NCBI RefSeq assembly: GCF_013297935.1
Contig: NZ_JAAFIX010000003.1
Location: forward strand, 1 to 64,000
DNA: 64,000 bases
Origin: Rhodoferax sp.
GTDB lineage: Bacteria; Pseudomonadota; Gammaproteobacteria; Burkholderiales; Burkholderiaceae_C
Direction: 5' to 3'
Position 1 is the stretch's first letter; each line of letters opens with the position of its first letter. The position numbers and the translations under genes are program-made. Positions 32,559-41,636 of the stretch are shown one piece after another. The notes below the pieces were generated by a model. That model worked only from the letters and a program-made list of their open reading frames with translations, searched no databases and was not told the origin of the DNA.

Positions 32559-35500
32559 ATGTCTGACACCGCTTCCGCCCCCACTCCCGCAGCCCCCACC
32601 GCCCCTGAGCAACCGGGTCTGCAGTCCCTCTCCAAGTCGTTTGAACCCGCTGCGCTGGAAGCGCACTGGGGCCCCGAGTGGGAAAAGCGCGGCTACGGCA
32701 TCGCCGGTTTCCGCGGCACCAGCGCGCCGGATGCGGCAGCGGCTGCCCAGGGTAAGAATTTCAGCATCCAGCTGCCTCCACCCAATGTGACCGGCACGCT
32801 GCACATGGGCCATGCGTTCAACCAGACCATCATGGACAGCCTGACCCGCTACCACCGCATGGCCGGTTTCAACACCGCGTGGATTCCGGGCACCGACCAC
32901 GCCGGCATCGCCACTCAGATCGTGGTGGAGCGCCAGCTGCAAGAGCAAAAAGTCAGCCGCCACGACCTGGGCCGTGAGGCCTTCACCAAAAAGGTGTGGG
33001 AGTGGAAAGAAAAGTCCGGCAACACTATCACCACCCAGATGCGCCGCATGGGCGACAGCGTGGACTGGAGCCGCGAATACTTCACCATGGACCCCAAGCT
33101 GTCGCAAACGGTCACCGAGACCTTTGTGCAGCTCTATGAGCAAGGCCTGATCTACCGTGGCAAGCGGCTGGTGAACTGGGACCCGATTTTGATGAGCGCG
33201 GTGTCGGATCTGGAAGTCGAGAGCGAAGAGGAAGACGGCTCGCTTTGGCACATCCGCTACCCGCTGGCTGACGGCAGTGGCGACATCACCGTGGCCACCA
33301 CCCGCCCCGAGACCATGCTGGGCGACGTGGCGGTGATGGTGCACCCCGAAGACGAGCGCTACGCCGCCTTGATCGGCAAAATGGTCAAGCTGCCTTTGTG
33401 TGACCGCGAGATTCCGGTCATTGCCGATGATTACGTGGACAAGGCCTTCGGCACCGGCGTGGTGAAGGTCACTCCTGCCCACGACCAGAACGACTACCAA
33501 GTCGGCCAACGCCACAAGTTGCCCATGATTTGCGTGCTGACCCTGGACGCCAAAATCAACGACAACGCCCCCGCTGCCTACCAAGGCCTGGACCGCTTTG
33601 TGGCCCGCAAGAAGGTCGTGGCCGACCTCGAAACCGGTGGTTTCTTGGTTGAGGTGAAAAAGCACAAGCTCATGGTGCCGCGCTGCGCCCGCACCGGCCA
33701 AGTAATTGAGCCCATGCTGACCGACCAGTGGTTTGTTGCCATGAACCAAGTGGGCAAGGGCGACGCCACCGGCAAGTCCATCGCCCAGAAAGCCATCGAC
33801 GCGGTGCAGAGCGGTGAGGTGAAGTTTGTGCCCGAGAACTGGGTCAACACCTACAACCAGTGGATGAACAACATCCAGGACTGGTGCATCAGCCGCCAAC
33901 TCTGGTGGGGTCACCAGATCCCCGCGTGGTACGACGAAGACGGCAACGTAATCGTGGCCCGCAACGAGGCCGAAGCGCAAGCCAAAGCCCTGGGCAAAAC
34001 CCTGCGCCGCGACGAAGACGTGCTCGACACCTGGTACTCCAGCGCACTGGTGCCCTTCAGCACCATGGGCTGGGGCAACGACGGAGCTGGCGGAAGCGCT
34101 GGTGCCGGACGCAGCGATTTTGCGAGCGCAGCGAGTATGAGCAAGGCCGGTTCCGGCGCTTCCGCCAGCGGTGCCAATGCCAACGCCAACGCACTCAGCG
34201 ACTACGACCTCTACCTCCCCAGCAGCACACTGGTGACCGGCTACGACATCATTTTCTTCTGGGTCGCCCGGATGATCATGATGACCACGCACTTCACCGG
34301 CCAGGTGCCGTTCAAGCACGTCTACATCCACGGCCTGGTGCGCGACGCGCAGGGCAAAAAGATGAGTAAGTCTGAAGGCAACGTGCTCGACCCGGTGGAC
34401 TTGATCGACGGCATCGCGCTGGACCCGCTGCTCGACAAGCGCACCACCGGCCTGCGCAAACCCGAGACCGCGCCCCAGGTGCGCAAAAACACGCAAAAAG
34501 AGTTCCCCGAAGGCATTCCCGCCTACGGTGCGGACGCGCTGCGCTTCACCTTTGCGGCACTGGCCAGCTTGGGCCGCAGCATCAACTTCGACAGCAAGCG
34601 CTGCGAGGGCTACCGCAACTTCTGCAACAAGCTGTGGAACGCCACCCGCTTTGTGCTCATGAACTGCGAAGGCCAGGACTGCGGCTTGCAAGACCACGAC
34701 GCCGCAGCGTGCGACACCGGTAGCTACCTGGAGTTCAGCCAGGCCGACCGTTGGATCGTCTCCCTGCTGCAAAAGACCGAGGCTGAAGCGGCCAAGGGCT
34801 TTGCGGAGTACCGCTTGGACAACGTGGCCAACACGATCTACGACTACGTGTGGAACGAGTTCTGCGACTGGTACTTGGAAATCGCCAAGGTGCAAATCAA
34901 CACCGGCAACGACGCGCAAAAGCGCGCCACCCGCCGCACGCTGATCCGCACGCTGGAAACCATCCAGCGCTTGCTGCACCCGATTGCTCCCTTCATCACC
35001 GAAGAGCTGTGGCAAAAGGTGGCGCCGGTGGCCGGCCGCAGCGGCCCGTCAGTGTCGATTGCGGCCTACCCGCAGGCGCAGCCAGAGCGCATCGACGAGG
35101 CGTCTATCGCCCACGTTGCCAAACTCAAGCTGCTGGTGGACGCCTGCCGCAACCTGCGTGGCGAGATGAACGTGTCGCCCGCCGCCCGCCTGCCGCTGTA
35201 TGTGGTGGCCCAGACCGCCGCAGAGGCCGCGTTCCTGCAGTCCTCTGCGGCCGTGCTGCAGGCCTTGGCCAAGCTGAGCGAGGTGAAGGTGTTTGCCGAC
35301 GAAGCCAGCTGGCAAGCCGCTGCCCAGTCGGCGCCGGTCGCCGTGGTTGGCGAGGCCCGCGTCTGCCTGTTTGTCGAGGTGGACGTGGCGGCTGAAAAAA
35401 TCCGTCTGGGCAAAGAAGTGACACGCCTGGAAGAGCAAATCAGCAAAGCCAGCGTGAAGCTCAGCAACGAGGCCTTTGTGGCCAAGGCCCCTGCTGCCGT

Positions 35501-35582
35501 GTTGGAGCAAGAGCGCAAGCGGGTTGCCGACTTTGCCGCCACTCTGGAGAAGGTCAAAGAGCAACTCGCTCGCTTGGCCTGA
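32559..35582 (+). CDS. valS: valyl-tRNA synthetase with an unusual internal insertion
   Basis: A 1007-residue class I aminoacyl-tRNA synthetase charging tRNA-Val. The HIGH-type motif HMGH is at residues 82-85 ([17 protein letters not shown]) and KMSKS at 601-605. The editing domain lies between (about 230-430), and a C-terminal coiled coil starts near 935 ([20 protein letters not shown]). Compared with E. coli ValS there are about 40 extra residues at about 508-547, rich in Gly, Ala, Ser and Asn, between STMGW and DYDLYLP. That stretch is encoded by DNA with a 14-bp perfect inverted repeat and looks like an in-frame insertion. A terminator follows the gene. Confidence 0.96.
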   Translation: MSDTASAPTPAAPTAPEQPGLQSLSKSFEPAALEAHWGPEWEKRGYGIAGFRGTSAPDAAAAAQGKNFSIQLPPPNVTGTLHMGHAFNQTIMDSLTRYHRMAGFNTAWIPGTDHAGIATQIVVERQLQEQKVSRHDLGREAFTKKVWEWKEKSGNTITTQMRRMGDSVDWSREYFTMDPKLSQTVTETFVQLYEQGLIYRGKRLVNWDPILMSAVSDLEVESEEEDGSLWHIRYPLADGSGDITVATTRPETMLGDVAVMVHPEDERYAALIGKMVKLPLCDREIPVIADDYVDKAFGTGVVKVTPAHDQNDYQVGQRHKLPMICVLTLDAKINDNAPAAYQGLDRFVARKKVVADLETGGFLVEVKKHKLMVPRCARTGQVIEPMLTDQWFVAMNQVGKGDATGKSIAQKAIDAVQSGEVKFVPENWVNTYNQWMNNIQDWCISRQLWWGHQIPAWYDEDGNVIVARNEAEAQAKALGKTLRRDEDVLDTWYSSALVPFSTMGWGNDGAGGSAGAGRSDFASAASMSKAGSGASASGANANANALSDYDLYLPSSTLVTGYDIIFFWVARMIMMTTHFTGQVPFKHVYIHGLVRDAQGKKMSKSEGNVLDPVDLIDGIALDPLLDKRTTGLRKPETAPQVRKNTQKEFPEGIPAYGADALRFTFAALASLGRSINFDSKRCEGYRNFCNKLWNATRFVLMNCEGQDCGLQDHDAAACDTGSYLEFSQADRWIVSLLQKTEAEAAKGFAEYRLDNVANTIYDYVWNEFCDWYLEIAKVQINTGNDAQKRATRRTLIRTLETIQRLLHPIAPFITEELWQKVAPVAGRSGPSVSIAAYPQAQPERIDEASIAHVAKLKLLVDACRNLRGEMNVSPAARLPLYVVAQTAAEAAFLQSSAAVLQALAKLSEVKVFADEASWQAAAQSAPVAVVGEARVCLFVEVDVAAEKIRLGKEVTRLEEQISKASVKLSNEAFVAKAPAAVLEQERKRVADFAATLEKVKEQLARLA
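34086..34169 (+). repeat. in-frame inverted-repeat element inside valS
   Basis: GCTGGCGGAAGCGC at 34086-34099 pairs perfectly with GCGCTTCCGCCAGC at 34156-34169, and pairing continues imperfectly inward (GGTGCCGG with CCGGTTCC). The inner part contains TTTTGCGAG and GAGCAAGGC, also found in the stem-loop after rpmG (52351-52434). It encodes most of the extra Gly/Ala/Ser-rich residues of ValS. Confidence 0.65.
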
Positions 35583-35613
35583 CGGCGCGCTGCGGTAACC
35601 CCGCAGCCCGCAA

Positions 35614-35643
35614 GAAAAAGCCGGCTCACGGGCCGGCTTTTTT
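35614..35643 (+). terminator. rho-independent terminator of valS
   Basis: AAAAAGCCGGC-tcacg-GGCCGGCTTTTTT: a GC-rich stem followed by six T residues, 31 bp after the valS stop. The A-tract on the other side lets it also terminate the opposite strand, but the TusA-like gene reads away from it. Confidence 0.9.
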
Positions 35644-35660
35644 GTACCCGCTGCCCGGGT

Positions 35661-35888
35661 TTAGCGGCGGCGCAGCACGTGGATAAAGCTGGTACCCAGG
35701 GTCTGCTGCTCCACCAGCTCGTGGCCGGTCTGCTTGGTGAAAGCTTGAAAATCCCGCAGCGAGCCGGGATCTGTGGCCACTACCTTGAGCGTTTGGCCGC
35801 TTTGTAGCTCTGCCAGTGCTTTCTTGGCTTTGAGGATGGGCAGCGGACAGTTCAGTCCGCTGGTGTCAATTTCTTTGTTGAAGTTCAT
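35661..35888 (-). CDS. TusA-family sulfur carrier/sulfurtransferase
   Basis: A 75-residue protein of the TusA/SirA/YedF family. The catalytic cysteine is in the CPxP motif DTSGLNCPLPILKAKKAL, and the C-terminal half (LKVVATDPGSLRDFQAFTKQ) is typical. It relays sulfane sulfur, for instance to tRNA thiolation or molybdenum cofactor maturation. Which TusA paralogue this is cannot be decided from one copy, so no symbol is given. Confidence 0.88.
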   Translation of the reverse strand: MNFNKEIDTSGLNCPLPILKAKKALAELQSGQTLKVVATDPGSLRDFQAFTKQTGHELVEQQTLGTSFIHVLRRR

Positions 35889-35918
35889 GCAGGCTGCTTT
35901 CTGGCGTAGTGGCTGATT

Positions 35919-36470
35919 TTAGTCTCCGGGCACTTCCACGTCTTTGCGCCAGACAGGGTCGATAAATTGCGGCTCATGCCCCCGGGAGCGCAAAAACTCC
36001 GCCAGCGCATAGCCGGTGCCGGCCGGCCAGCACTTCACATCGGCCAGGTTGTACAGCCGGTAGTCCACCAGCTCCGGGCTGAGCTTGACCTCACCATGGC
36101 ACACCGCGTGGTAAGCGATGATGACCTGGTTCATGCGCTGAAAGTCGTAGACCCCCAGCAAATTCAGCCCGGTGGTGGTGAGGTTGGTTTCTTCGGCAAT
36201 CTCGCGGGCAATACCCTCCTCGGGCGTTTCACCCGCCTCCATAAAGCCGGTAATCAGCGCATACATCTTGCCCGGCCAGGCCGCATTGCGGGCCAGCAGG
36301 ATCTGGCCGTTGTACTCAATCACCGCCGCGAGCACCGGAGTTGGATTGTTCCAGTGGGTGAAGTCGCAGGACGGGCAACGCAGGCGGGTTTTGTCACCTC
36401 CGTCTTCGGCCAGGGTGATTTCGGCCAGCGGAGTCGCGCACTGGGGGCAAAACTTGAACACTGCAGACAT
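35919..36470 (-). CDS. NUDIX hydrolase with N-terminal zinc ribbon (NudC-like)
   Basis: A 183-residue pyrophosphohydrolase. Two CxxC pairs (FCPQCATPL and RCPSC) form a zinc ribbon before the NUDIX domain. The NUDIX box is GFMEAGETPEEGIAREIAEE followed by TNL, with all metal-binding glutamates. It resembles NADH pyrophosphatase/NAD-decapping enzymes but is shorter and lacks their N-terminal domain. The ATG at 36470 begins the zinc ribbon; the frame runs on upstream only through a copy of the interspersed repeat. Substrate not certain. Confidence 0.88.
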   Translation of the reverse strand: MSAVFKFCPQCATPLAEITLAEDGGDKTRLRCPSCDFTHWNNPTPVLAAVIEYNGQILLARNAAWPGKMYALITGFMEAGETPEEGIAREIAEETNLTTTGLNLLGVYDFQRMNQVIIAYHAVCHGEVKLSPELVDYRLYNLADVKCWPAGTGYALAEFLRSRGHEPQFIDPVWRKDVEVPGD

Positions 36471-36480
36471 ACGTGCCTTT

Positions 36481-36530
36481 GCTATGATTTCAGGAGCTAC
36501 TACCGCTTTACTCGTATGGTCTAGCGGCAT
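36481..36530 (+). repeat. diverged interspersed repeat copy upstream of the NUDIX gene
   Basis: GCTATGATTTCAGGAGCTAC, then CCGC, and near the end GGTCTAGCGGC. The order and spacing fit the family, but the GCGCA core is degraded. It lies in the short gap between cysM and the NUDIX start. Confidence 0.5.
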
Positions 36531-36550
36531 ATTTCATTGATAAATCGGCG

Positions 36551-37453
36551 TCAGGCAGGGAACACGCCGGTAGACAAATAACGGTCTCCGCGGTCGCACA
36601 CAATGAACACGATCACAGCATCCCGCTCGCGTTTGGCAATTTCTTGCGCAACCCAGCAAGCGCCCGCCGCCGATATGCCACCAAAAATACCCTCTTCCCG
36701 CGCCATACGGCGGCACATGTCTTCCGCGTCCGCCTGACTCACGTAGACCAGCTCGTCCACATTGCGGGGGTCGTAAATTTTGGGCAGGTATTCCTGCGGC
36801 CATTTGCGGATGCCGGGAATGCGCGACCCCTCAGAAGGCTGCGCACCGATGATGCGGATGGCGGGGTTCTTTTCCTTCAAAAACTTGGAGACACCGGTAA
36901 TGGTGCCGGTAGTCCCCATCGCGCTCACAAAGTGGGTGATGCGGCCGCCGGTTTGCTCCCAGATTTCCGGACCGGTGGTCTCGTAGTGCACCCGCGGGTT
37001 GTCGCCATTGGCAAACTGGTCCAGCACCCGGCCTTTGCCCTCACGCTGCATTTGCTCTGCCAAGTCACGGGCGTATTCCATGCCACCGCTCTTGGGCGTC
37101 AAGATCAGCTCCGCACCGAAGGCTTTCATAGTTTGGGCGCGCTCAATCGACAGGTCCTCCGGCATGATCAACACCATGCGGTAGCCCTTCACGGCCGCCG
37201 CCATGGCCAAGGCAATGCCTGTGTTGCCGGAAGTGGCCTCAATCAGCGTGTCGCCGGGCTGAATATCGCCGCGCTCCTGAGCGCGCTGGATCATGGACAA
37301 GGCGGGCCGGTCTTTCACGGAGCCCGCGGGATTATTGCCTTCGAGCTTGCCCAAAAGCACGTTGTTGCGCGCCTGGTTGTCGCTGGCCTGGATACGCTGC
37401 AAGGCGACCAAGGGTGTTTTTCCGATGGCTTCTTCAATAGTTGGATATTTCAT
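36551..37453 (-). CDS. cysM: cysteine synthase B (O-acetylserine sulfhydrylase)
   Basis: A 300-residue PLP enzyme making cysteine from O-acetylserine and sulfide or thiosulfate. The PLP lysine is in NNPAGSVKDRPALSMI, the substrate loop is EATSGNTGIALA, the phosphate-binding loop is GTTGTITG, and KWPQEYLPKIYD is characteristic of CysM rather than CysK. The ATG at 37453 is the family start (MKYPTIEEAIGKTPLV). The divergent tRNA-Leu gene begins 40 bp away. Confidence 0.95.
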   Translation of the reverse strand: MKYPTIEEAIGKTPLVALQRIQASDNQARNNVLLGKLEGNNPAGSVKDRPALSMIQRAQERGDIQPGDTLIEATSGNTGIALAMAAAVKGYRMVLIMPEDLSIERAQTMKAFGAELILTPKSGGMEYARDLAEQMQREGKGRVLDQFANGDNPRVHYETTGPEIWEQTGGRITHFVSAMGTTGTITGVSKFLKEKNPAIRIIGAQPSEGSRIPGIRKWPQEYLPKIYDPRNVDELVYVSQADAEDMCRRMAREEGIFGGISAAGACWVAQEIAKRERDAVIVFIVCDRGDRYLSTGVFPA

Positions 37454-37492
37454 GCCGTAAATGTGCCATAATTCGAGCTTCACAAATTACCT

Positions 37493-37577
37493 GCCCAGGT
37501 GGTGAAATTGGTAGACTCAGGGGACTCAAAATCCCCCGCCGCAAGGCGTGCCGGTTCGAGTCCGGCCCTGGGCACCA
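37493..37577 (+). tRNA. tRNA-Leu (anticodon CAA)
   Basis: An 85-base class II tRNA. The acceptor stem GCCCAGG pairs with CCTGGGC. The anticodon stem GGGGA/TCCCC carries loop CTCAAAA with anticodon CAA, reading UUG. A long variable arm (CGCCGCAAGGCGT) and T arm GCCGGTTCGAGTCCGGC follow. The 3' CCA is encoded (37575-37577). A strong terminator lies 6 bp downstream. No integrated element is seen at its 3' end. Confidence 0.97.
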
Positions 37578-37583
37578 GATTGA

Positions 37584-37618
37584 AGCCGAATGTTCTTTGA
37601 ACATTCGGCTTTTTCTTT
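37584..37618 (+). terminator. terminator of tRNA-Leu
   Basis: AGCCGAATGTTC-ttt-GAACATTCGGCT followed by TTTTCTTT: a 12-bp perfect stem with a T-rich tail directly after the tRNA. Confidence 0.92.
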
Positions 37619-37707
37619 GTGCAAACGCCGCAAAGCCCCGCCCCCGCCGAGGGCTGTAACCGGCGTGATTCACAATCCCCGTTTCACCAACAGCCCGCAC
37701 CCACTCC

Positions 37708-38418
37708 ATGCCGCCCACTGTGAACAACACTCCCGCGCTGTTTTGGCAGCTTGTTGCTGCCTCGGTTGTTGCCGCCTTGGTGCCGACCCTATGGCCAAGC
37801 CTTGATTTGCAAGCAGCAGCGCTTTTTGTGGGTGAGACGCCCGCCATTGCGTCCAAAAGCTGGTGGTGGGTGGAGTGGATCAACGCTTGGGTTCCCGCGG
37901 CATTCAGGGTCATGTTGGTGGTCTGCGCCATCGGTTGGCTGGGTGCCCACCTGGTGCAGCGCTACAAGGCATGGCGGCTGCCTTTGGCCTTTGTGGTCTG
38001 TGCAGGAATTGCCGGCCCCGGCGCAGTGGTCAATTGGGGCTTTAAAGAGCACTGGCAGCGCGCTCGCCCCTACCAGGTCGAGAACTTCGGCGGTACCCAA
38101 CAATTCAGCCGGGCCACCGTCATGACAGACCAGTGCGACAACAACTGCTCATTCGTCAGCGGGCATGTGGCGTGTGGCTTCTTTTTTGGCAGCCTCATGC
38201 TGATTCATGCACGACGCCGCACCCGCTGGCTGATCGCCGGTACCGCAGCGGGTTTGGCCATCGGCTTTTCGCGCATGTCCGCGGTAGCCCACTGGTTCAG
38301 TGATGTGCTCTGGGCCGCCCCGATTACCCTGATGACCAGCTGGCTGATCTGGAAAATTTTGTGCAAGGCCTATGGCGTGCCGGATGGCGAGACTAAACCG
38401 GTCGCCACATCCGGATAA
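37708..38418 (+). CDS. PAP2-family membrane phosphatase
   Basis: A 236-residue polytopic membrane protein with five or six helices and the three PAP2 motifs: KEHWQRARPY (KxxxxxxRP), CSFVSGHVACGFF (SGH; the usual Pro before it is Val) and SRMSAVAHWFSDVLW (SRxxxxxHxxxD). Such enzymes remove phosphate from lipid substrates, for example undecaprenyl pyrophosphate or lipid A, on the periplasmic side; the substrate here is unknown. The 3' end overlaps that of the convergent oxidoreductase gene by 49 bp. Confidence 0.9.
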   Translation: MPPTVNNTPALFWQLVAASVVAALVPTLWPSLDLQAAALFVGETPAIASKSWWWVEWINAWVPAAFRVMLVVCAIGWLGAHLVQRYKAWRLPLAFVVCAGIAGPGAVVNWGFKEHWQRARPYQVENFGGTQQFSRATVMTDQCDNNCSFVSGHVACGFFFGSLMLIHARRRTRWLIAGTAAGLAIGFSRMSAVAHWFSDVLWAAPITLMTSWLIWKILCKAYGVPDGETKPVATSG

Positions 38419-39299
38419 CGGAGCCTCACGCCCAGCTCAGATTTCATGCGTGAGTTGTCCATTCGGCGGGACTCACTCATGAAGCTCAGCAGCATCACCG
38501 GCAATTGCTCCACCGCTGCGCCCCGGGGTACGCGGGGAGGTCTTGGCAAGCCGTACAGGTCGGCCGCGAGATCAAAGTAATCCCCCATCTTCAAGCGGGT
38601 GTCGTCACTCACGTTGTAAACCCGCTGCGGCGCGCCACGCCACAGGGCACGCCAACAGGCAGCGGCCAGGTCATCGGCGTGAATGTGGTTGGTGTAGACA
38701 TCGTCTTCTGCCTGCAATACAGGCGTACCTTTCTCCAGCCGGGTTCTGGGCGTGCCGCCGGTGCGGTCGGGGGCATAAATACCCGGTATCCGCACAATAG
38801 AAGCCGGTGTGCCGGTGGCCCTTCCCCATACCCTTGCCACGAGCTCCGCATGGACACGGCGCTGCGCCCGCGGGGTCTGAGGCGCCAGCGCCCGCCCCTC
38901 GGTGACCCATTGCCCTTGGCAGTCGCCATAGACACCAGTCGTCGACGCATACACCAAAGCTTGCGGCGGCTGCCGCAAACGCAGCACGCGCGTCATGGCC
39001 GCCATGCGCGGATCGGTCCACCCCTCCGAAGGCGGTGGCGCCAGATACAGCACGCGATCTGCCAGCCCTGCGAGGCGGCGCAAGGTGGCCGGCCGGTCGA
39101 GGTTGCCTTGCAAAGGCAGAACACCAGAGTCCCGAAAGGCGGATACGCGGTCCGGACTCGATGTCAGCGCCCGCCACTGGACCCGGGCTCCCACGGTGCG
39201 CACGACCCGAAGCCCGACATCCCCGCAACCGATCACCAGAATGCGCTGGCGACGAAAGCGAGAAGGAAGCGCGCCAAGTGGGGATTGGTTTGAAGGCAA
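38370..39299 (-). CDS. NAD(P)-dependent epimerase/dehydratase-like protein (extended SDR)
   Basis: A 309-residue Rossmann-fold protein: nucleotide motif ILVIGCGDVGLRVVR at the start, LADRVLYLAPPP, an active-site region VYASTTGVYGDCQGQW (Ser, Tyr) and a substrate-side segment VRIPGIYAPDRTGG. This is the pattern of the SDR family found in proteobacterial uncharacterised YeeZ-like proteins. The start is uncertain: a TTG at 39299 leaves 42 bp to the divergent reductase gene and keeps the Rossmann strand intact; no ATG is suitable. Function unknown. Confidence 0.78.
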   Translation of the reverse strand: MPSNQSPLGALPSRFRRQRILVIGCGDVGLRVVRTVGARVQWRALTSSPDRVSAFRDSGVLPLQGNLDRPATLRRLAGLADRVLYLAPPPSEGWTDPRMAAMTRVLRLRQPPQALVYASTTGVYGDCQGQWVTEGRALAPQTPRAQRRVHAELVARVWGRATGTPASIVRIPGIYAPDRTGGTPRTRLEKGTPVLQAEDDVYTNHIHADDLAAACWRALWRGAPQRVYNVSDDTRLKMGDYFDLAADLYGLPRPPRVPRGAAVEQLPVMLLSFMSESRRMDNSRMKSELGVRLRYPDVATGLVSPSGTP

Positions 39300-39341
39300 A
39301 ATCGAGGGCTTTCTACACAGTACCCAGCTAGGATACCCAAG

Positions 39342-40391
39342 ATGAGCGAGAACCTCTCTGCAGCAAGCACTTTTTCCGTCACGGTTCAGCCCAGTGGTCG
39401 CCAATTCAGCGCTCAACATGATGAGACCCTGCTGGCCGCCGGCATCCGCCAAGGGGTTGGCCTGCCCTATGGCTGTAAGGACGGCGCATGTGGGTCTTGC
39501 AAATGCAAAATGCTGTCCGGTAGCGTGCAGCACGGGGCGCATCAAGCGAAAGCTCTCAGTGCAGAAGAGGAGTCGCAAGGCATGGTGCTCACCTGCTGCG
39601 CTACACCTACCGCAGATGTAGTCCTTGAATCCCGCCAAGTGTCGGCGGAAGGCGCGCTGCCCATCAAAAAAATGCCGACCAGAGTGACCACGTTGCAGAA
39701 GGTGTCTGCCGACGTAATGGTGATTCATCTGCAGCTGCCCGCGAACGACGCCTTCCAATACAAAGCCGGCCAGTACATTGAATTTTTGCTGCGTGATGGC
39801 GCACGGCGCAGCTACTCCATGGCCAACGCGCCGCAGGGCAATAGCGTGGAACTGCATATCCGCCACATGCCGGGCGGTAAATTCACCGACCACGTGTTCG
39901 GCGCGATGAAGGAAAAAGAAATCTTGCGTGTGGAGGGCCCGCACGGCTCTTTCTACCTGCGGGAAGACTCTGACAAACCCATGCTGATGATCGCCTCAGG
40001 TACGGGCTTTGCCCCTATCAAGGCTTTGCTGGAACACATGCTTCAAACAGCTTGCACACGCCCGGTAGCCTTGTATTGGGGCGGCCGCCGTCCGGCTGAT
40101 CTGTACATGGACAGCTGGGTGAAGGAATTCCAACTCCAGATGCCTTCCTTGCACTACGTTCCAGTGGTGTCGGATGCGCAGCCGGAAGACCAGTGGACCG
40201 GGCGCACAGGCTTTGTGCACCAGGCCGCGCTAGCGGACTTCAGCAACTTGCAGGGTTACCAGGTGTATGCCTGTGGTGCGCCTATCGTTGTGGAGTCGGC
40301 CCGCCGCGATTTTGTAGCGCAAGCAGGCCTAGACCCCGACGAGTTCTATGCCGATGCTTTCACTTCAGAAGCCGACAAAGCCGGCAACTGA
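39342..40391 (+). CDS. ferredoxin-fused flavin reductase (2Fe-2S, FAD, NAD domains)
   Basis: A 349-residue electron-transfer protein. Residues 10-95 are a plant-type 2Fe-2S ferredoxin domain with the cluster ligands in YGCKDGACGSCKCKM and a fourth Cys in VLTCCATP. The FAD domain has RRSYSMANAP, and the NAD(P)H domain has IASGTGFAPIKALLEHML and YACGAPIVVESARRDF. It resembles CDP-6-deoxy-3,4-glucoseen reductases and oxygenase reductase subunits, and in this family often serves a ubiquinone-synthesis or ring-hydroxylation step. No oxygenase gene is near, so the partner is unknown. Confidence 0.9.
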   Translation: MSENLSAASTFSVTVQPSGRQFSAQHDETLLAAGIRQGVGLPYGCKDGACGSCKCKMLSGSVQHGAHQAKALSAEEESQGMVLTCCATPTADVVLESRQVSAEGALPIKKMPTRVTTLQKVSADVMVIHLQLPANDAFQYKAGQYIEFLLRDGARRSYSMANAPQGNSVELHIRHMPGGKFTDHVFGAMKEKEILRVEGPHGSFYLREDSDKPMLMIASGTGFAPIKALLEHMLQTACTRPVALYWGGRRPADLYMDSWVKEFQLQMPSLHYVPVVSDAQPEDQWTGRTGFVHQAALADFSNLQGYQVYACGAPIVVESARRDFVAQAGLDPDEFYADAFTSEADKAGN

Positions 40392-40408
40392 TCTCCGCCG
40401 GACAGCAA

Positions 40409-40780
40409 TCAGCCTTTGCGATCTTTTTTGCCGTCCAGGTTGAGGTCCACCTGGCGGTCATGCTTCTGGTGGTGAATGGCTTTGCTTTCGGTGTGCTGCA
40501 TCGAACGGAGATGCTTGCGCTCTCCCCGACTCACCACGCCGTCGGCGGCGGCATGGTCTTGAGCCTTGTCGATGCGGGCATCTGCGCGCTGCAGACGACG
40601 GGCCTCACGGGCGGTGAGTTGACCTGAGCCTACGCCCTGCTCCACCCGCTTGTCCAAGACGGCTTCGCGCTTGTCGATACCGGGCGTTGCCAGCGGGTCT
40701 TTGGGCACCGGCGCATTTTGTGCAAACGTCAGGCCGGAGAAAAGCACCACTGCCGTGGTGAAAATGGCGCGATAAAACAT
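40409..40780 (-). CDS. small exported hypothetical protein, charged helical
   Basis: A 123-residue protein with a signal peptide (FYRAIFTTAVVLFSGLTFAQ) and a highly charged, helical mature part rich in Arg, Lys, Asp and Gln (REARRLQRADARIDKAQ, GVVSRGERKHLRSMQH, ending NLDGKKDRKG). I do not recognise a named family. The ATG at 40780 has a GGAG site. A strong terminator for the liv operon lies just upstream, so the gene must have its own promoter or depend on read-through. Confidence 0.65.
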   Translation of the reverse strand: MFYRAIFTTAVVLFSGLTFAQNAPVPKDPLATPGIDKREAVLDKRVEQGVGSGQLTAREARRLQRADARIDKAQDHAAADGVVSRGERKHLRSMQHTESKAIHHQKHDRQVDLNLDGKKDRKG

Positions 40781-40799
40781 GGGCGGGCTCCAAAAGAAA

Positions 40800-40827
40800 A
40801 AAGGGCATGGAATATTCCATGCCCTTT
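40800..40827 (-). terminator. 28-bp perfect palindrome, terminator of the liv operon
   Basis: The 14-base arms centre on GGAATATTCC and are perfectly complementary. On the minus strand, the direction of livF, the stem is followed by TTTTTTCTTTT. It lies about 80 bp after livF and 20 bp before the next start codon. Confidence 0.85.
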
Positions 40828-40854
40828 CAACGGGAGCTCTCAAGAATTCACCGA

Positions 40855-40895
40855 CATCCGGATTGCAAAGCTGCGTAACAGCTTGTGTCCGGATG
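40855..40895. repeat. imperfect inverted repeat after livF
   Basis: CATCCGGA and TCCGGATG flank an inner pair AAGCTG/CAGCTT. It forms a stem-loop within 12 bp of the livF stop, without a T tract. It may protect the 3' end of the mRNA or pause polymerase before the terminator at 40800. Confidence 0.6.
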
Positions 40896-40906
40896 CGGCC
40901 GGGGCC

Positions 40907-41626
40907 TTACTCGCCCAGGTATGCTGCACGCACCTTGGGGTCTGTGAGCATGTCTTTGGCATCACCGGTCATGGTCACGATGCCGGACTCCATCACATAG
41001 CCACGGTTGGCGATCGACAGGGCGCGGCTTGCGTTTTGCTCCACCAGCAAAACCGTCACGCCTTGGGCGTACACGTCTTTCACCACTTCAAAAATCTTGT
41101 CCACCATGATGGGAGACAGACCCATGGACGGCTCATCCAACAGCAATACCTTGGGGCGGCTCATCAATGCACGGCCCATGGCTAGCATTTGCTGTTCGCC
41201 ACCGGACATGGTGCCGGCCAGCTGGTCTTTACGCTCGCGCAGACGCGGAAAGATGGTGAACATTTTTTCGATGTCCGCCAAAATACCGTCTTTGTCGCTG
41301 CGGATGTAAGCACCCATTTGCAGGTTTTCGGTAATGGTCATGCGGGTGAAAACACCCCGGCCTTCCGGCACCATGGCCAACCCTTGTTTCACCAGGTCCC
41401 AAGGGCCTTGGCCCTTGATGCTTTTGCCAAGATATTCGATATCGCCGGCATTGATCGGCAAGGTCCCGGTGATGGCCTTCATGGTGGTGGTCTTGCCGGC
41501 ACCGTTGGAGCCGATCAGGGAGACCAATTCACCTTCGCGCACTTCGAAGTCCACGCCTTTAACGGCTTGAATGCCGCCGTAGGCCACTTTCAGGCCTTTA
41601 ACTTTGAGCAGAGTCTGAGTAGTCAT
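40907..41626 (-). CDS. livF: branched-chain amino acid ABC transporter, ATP-binding protein
   Basis: A 239-residue ABC ATPase. Walker A is GSNGAGKTTTMKAI, the signature is MSGGEQQMLAMGRALM and Walker B is VLLLDEPSMGLSP. The segment YGGIQAVKGVDFEVREGE and the length place it with LivF. It powers uptake through LivH/LivM together with LivG. It is last in a four-gene operon; the gap to livG is 10 bp. Confidence 0.93.
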   Translation of the reverse strand: MTTQTLLKVKGLKVAYGGIQAVKGVDFEVREGELVSLIGSNGAGKTTTMKAITGTLPINAGDIEYLGKSIKGQGPWDLVKQGLAMVPEGRGVFTRMTITENLQMGAYIRSDKDGILADIEKMFTIFPRLRERKDQLAGTMSGGEQQMLAMGRALMSRPKVLLLDEPSMGLSPIMVDKIFEVVKDVYAQGVTVLLVEQNASRALSIANRGYVMESGIVTMTGDAKDMLTDPKVRAAYLGE

Positions 41627-41636
41627 TTGTCAATCC

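Noticed and set aside
32514..35015. A long minus-strand frame opposite valS
   Set aside because: It is the mirror of the valS coding pattern and has no recognisable domains.
37493..37618. tRNA-Leu as an integration site of a mobile element
   Set aside because: No integrase gene or duplicated tRNA 3' end is found downstream; a PAP2 gene follows directly after a normal terminator.
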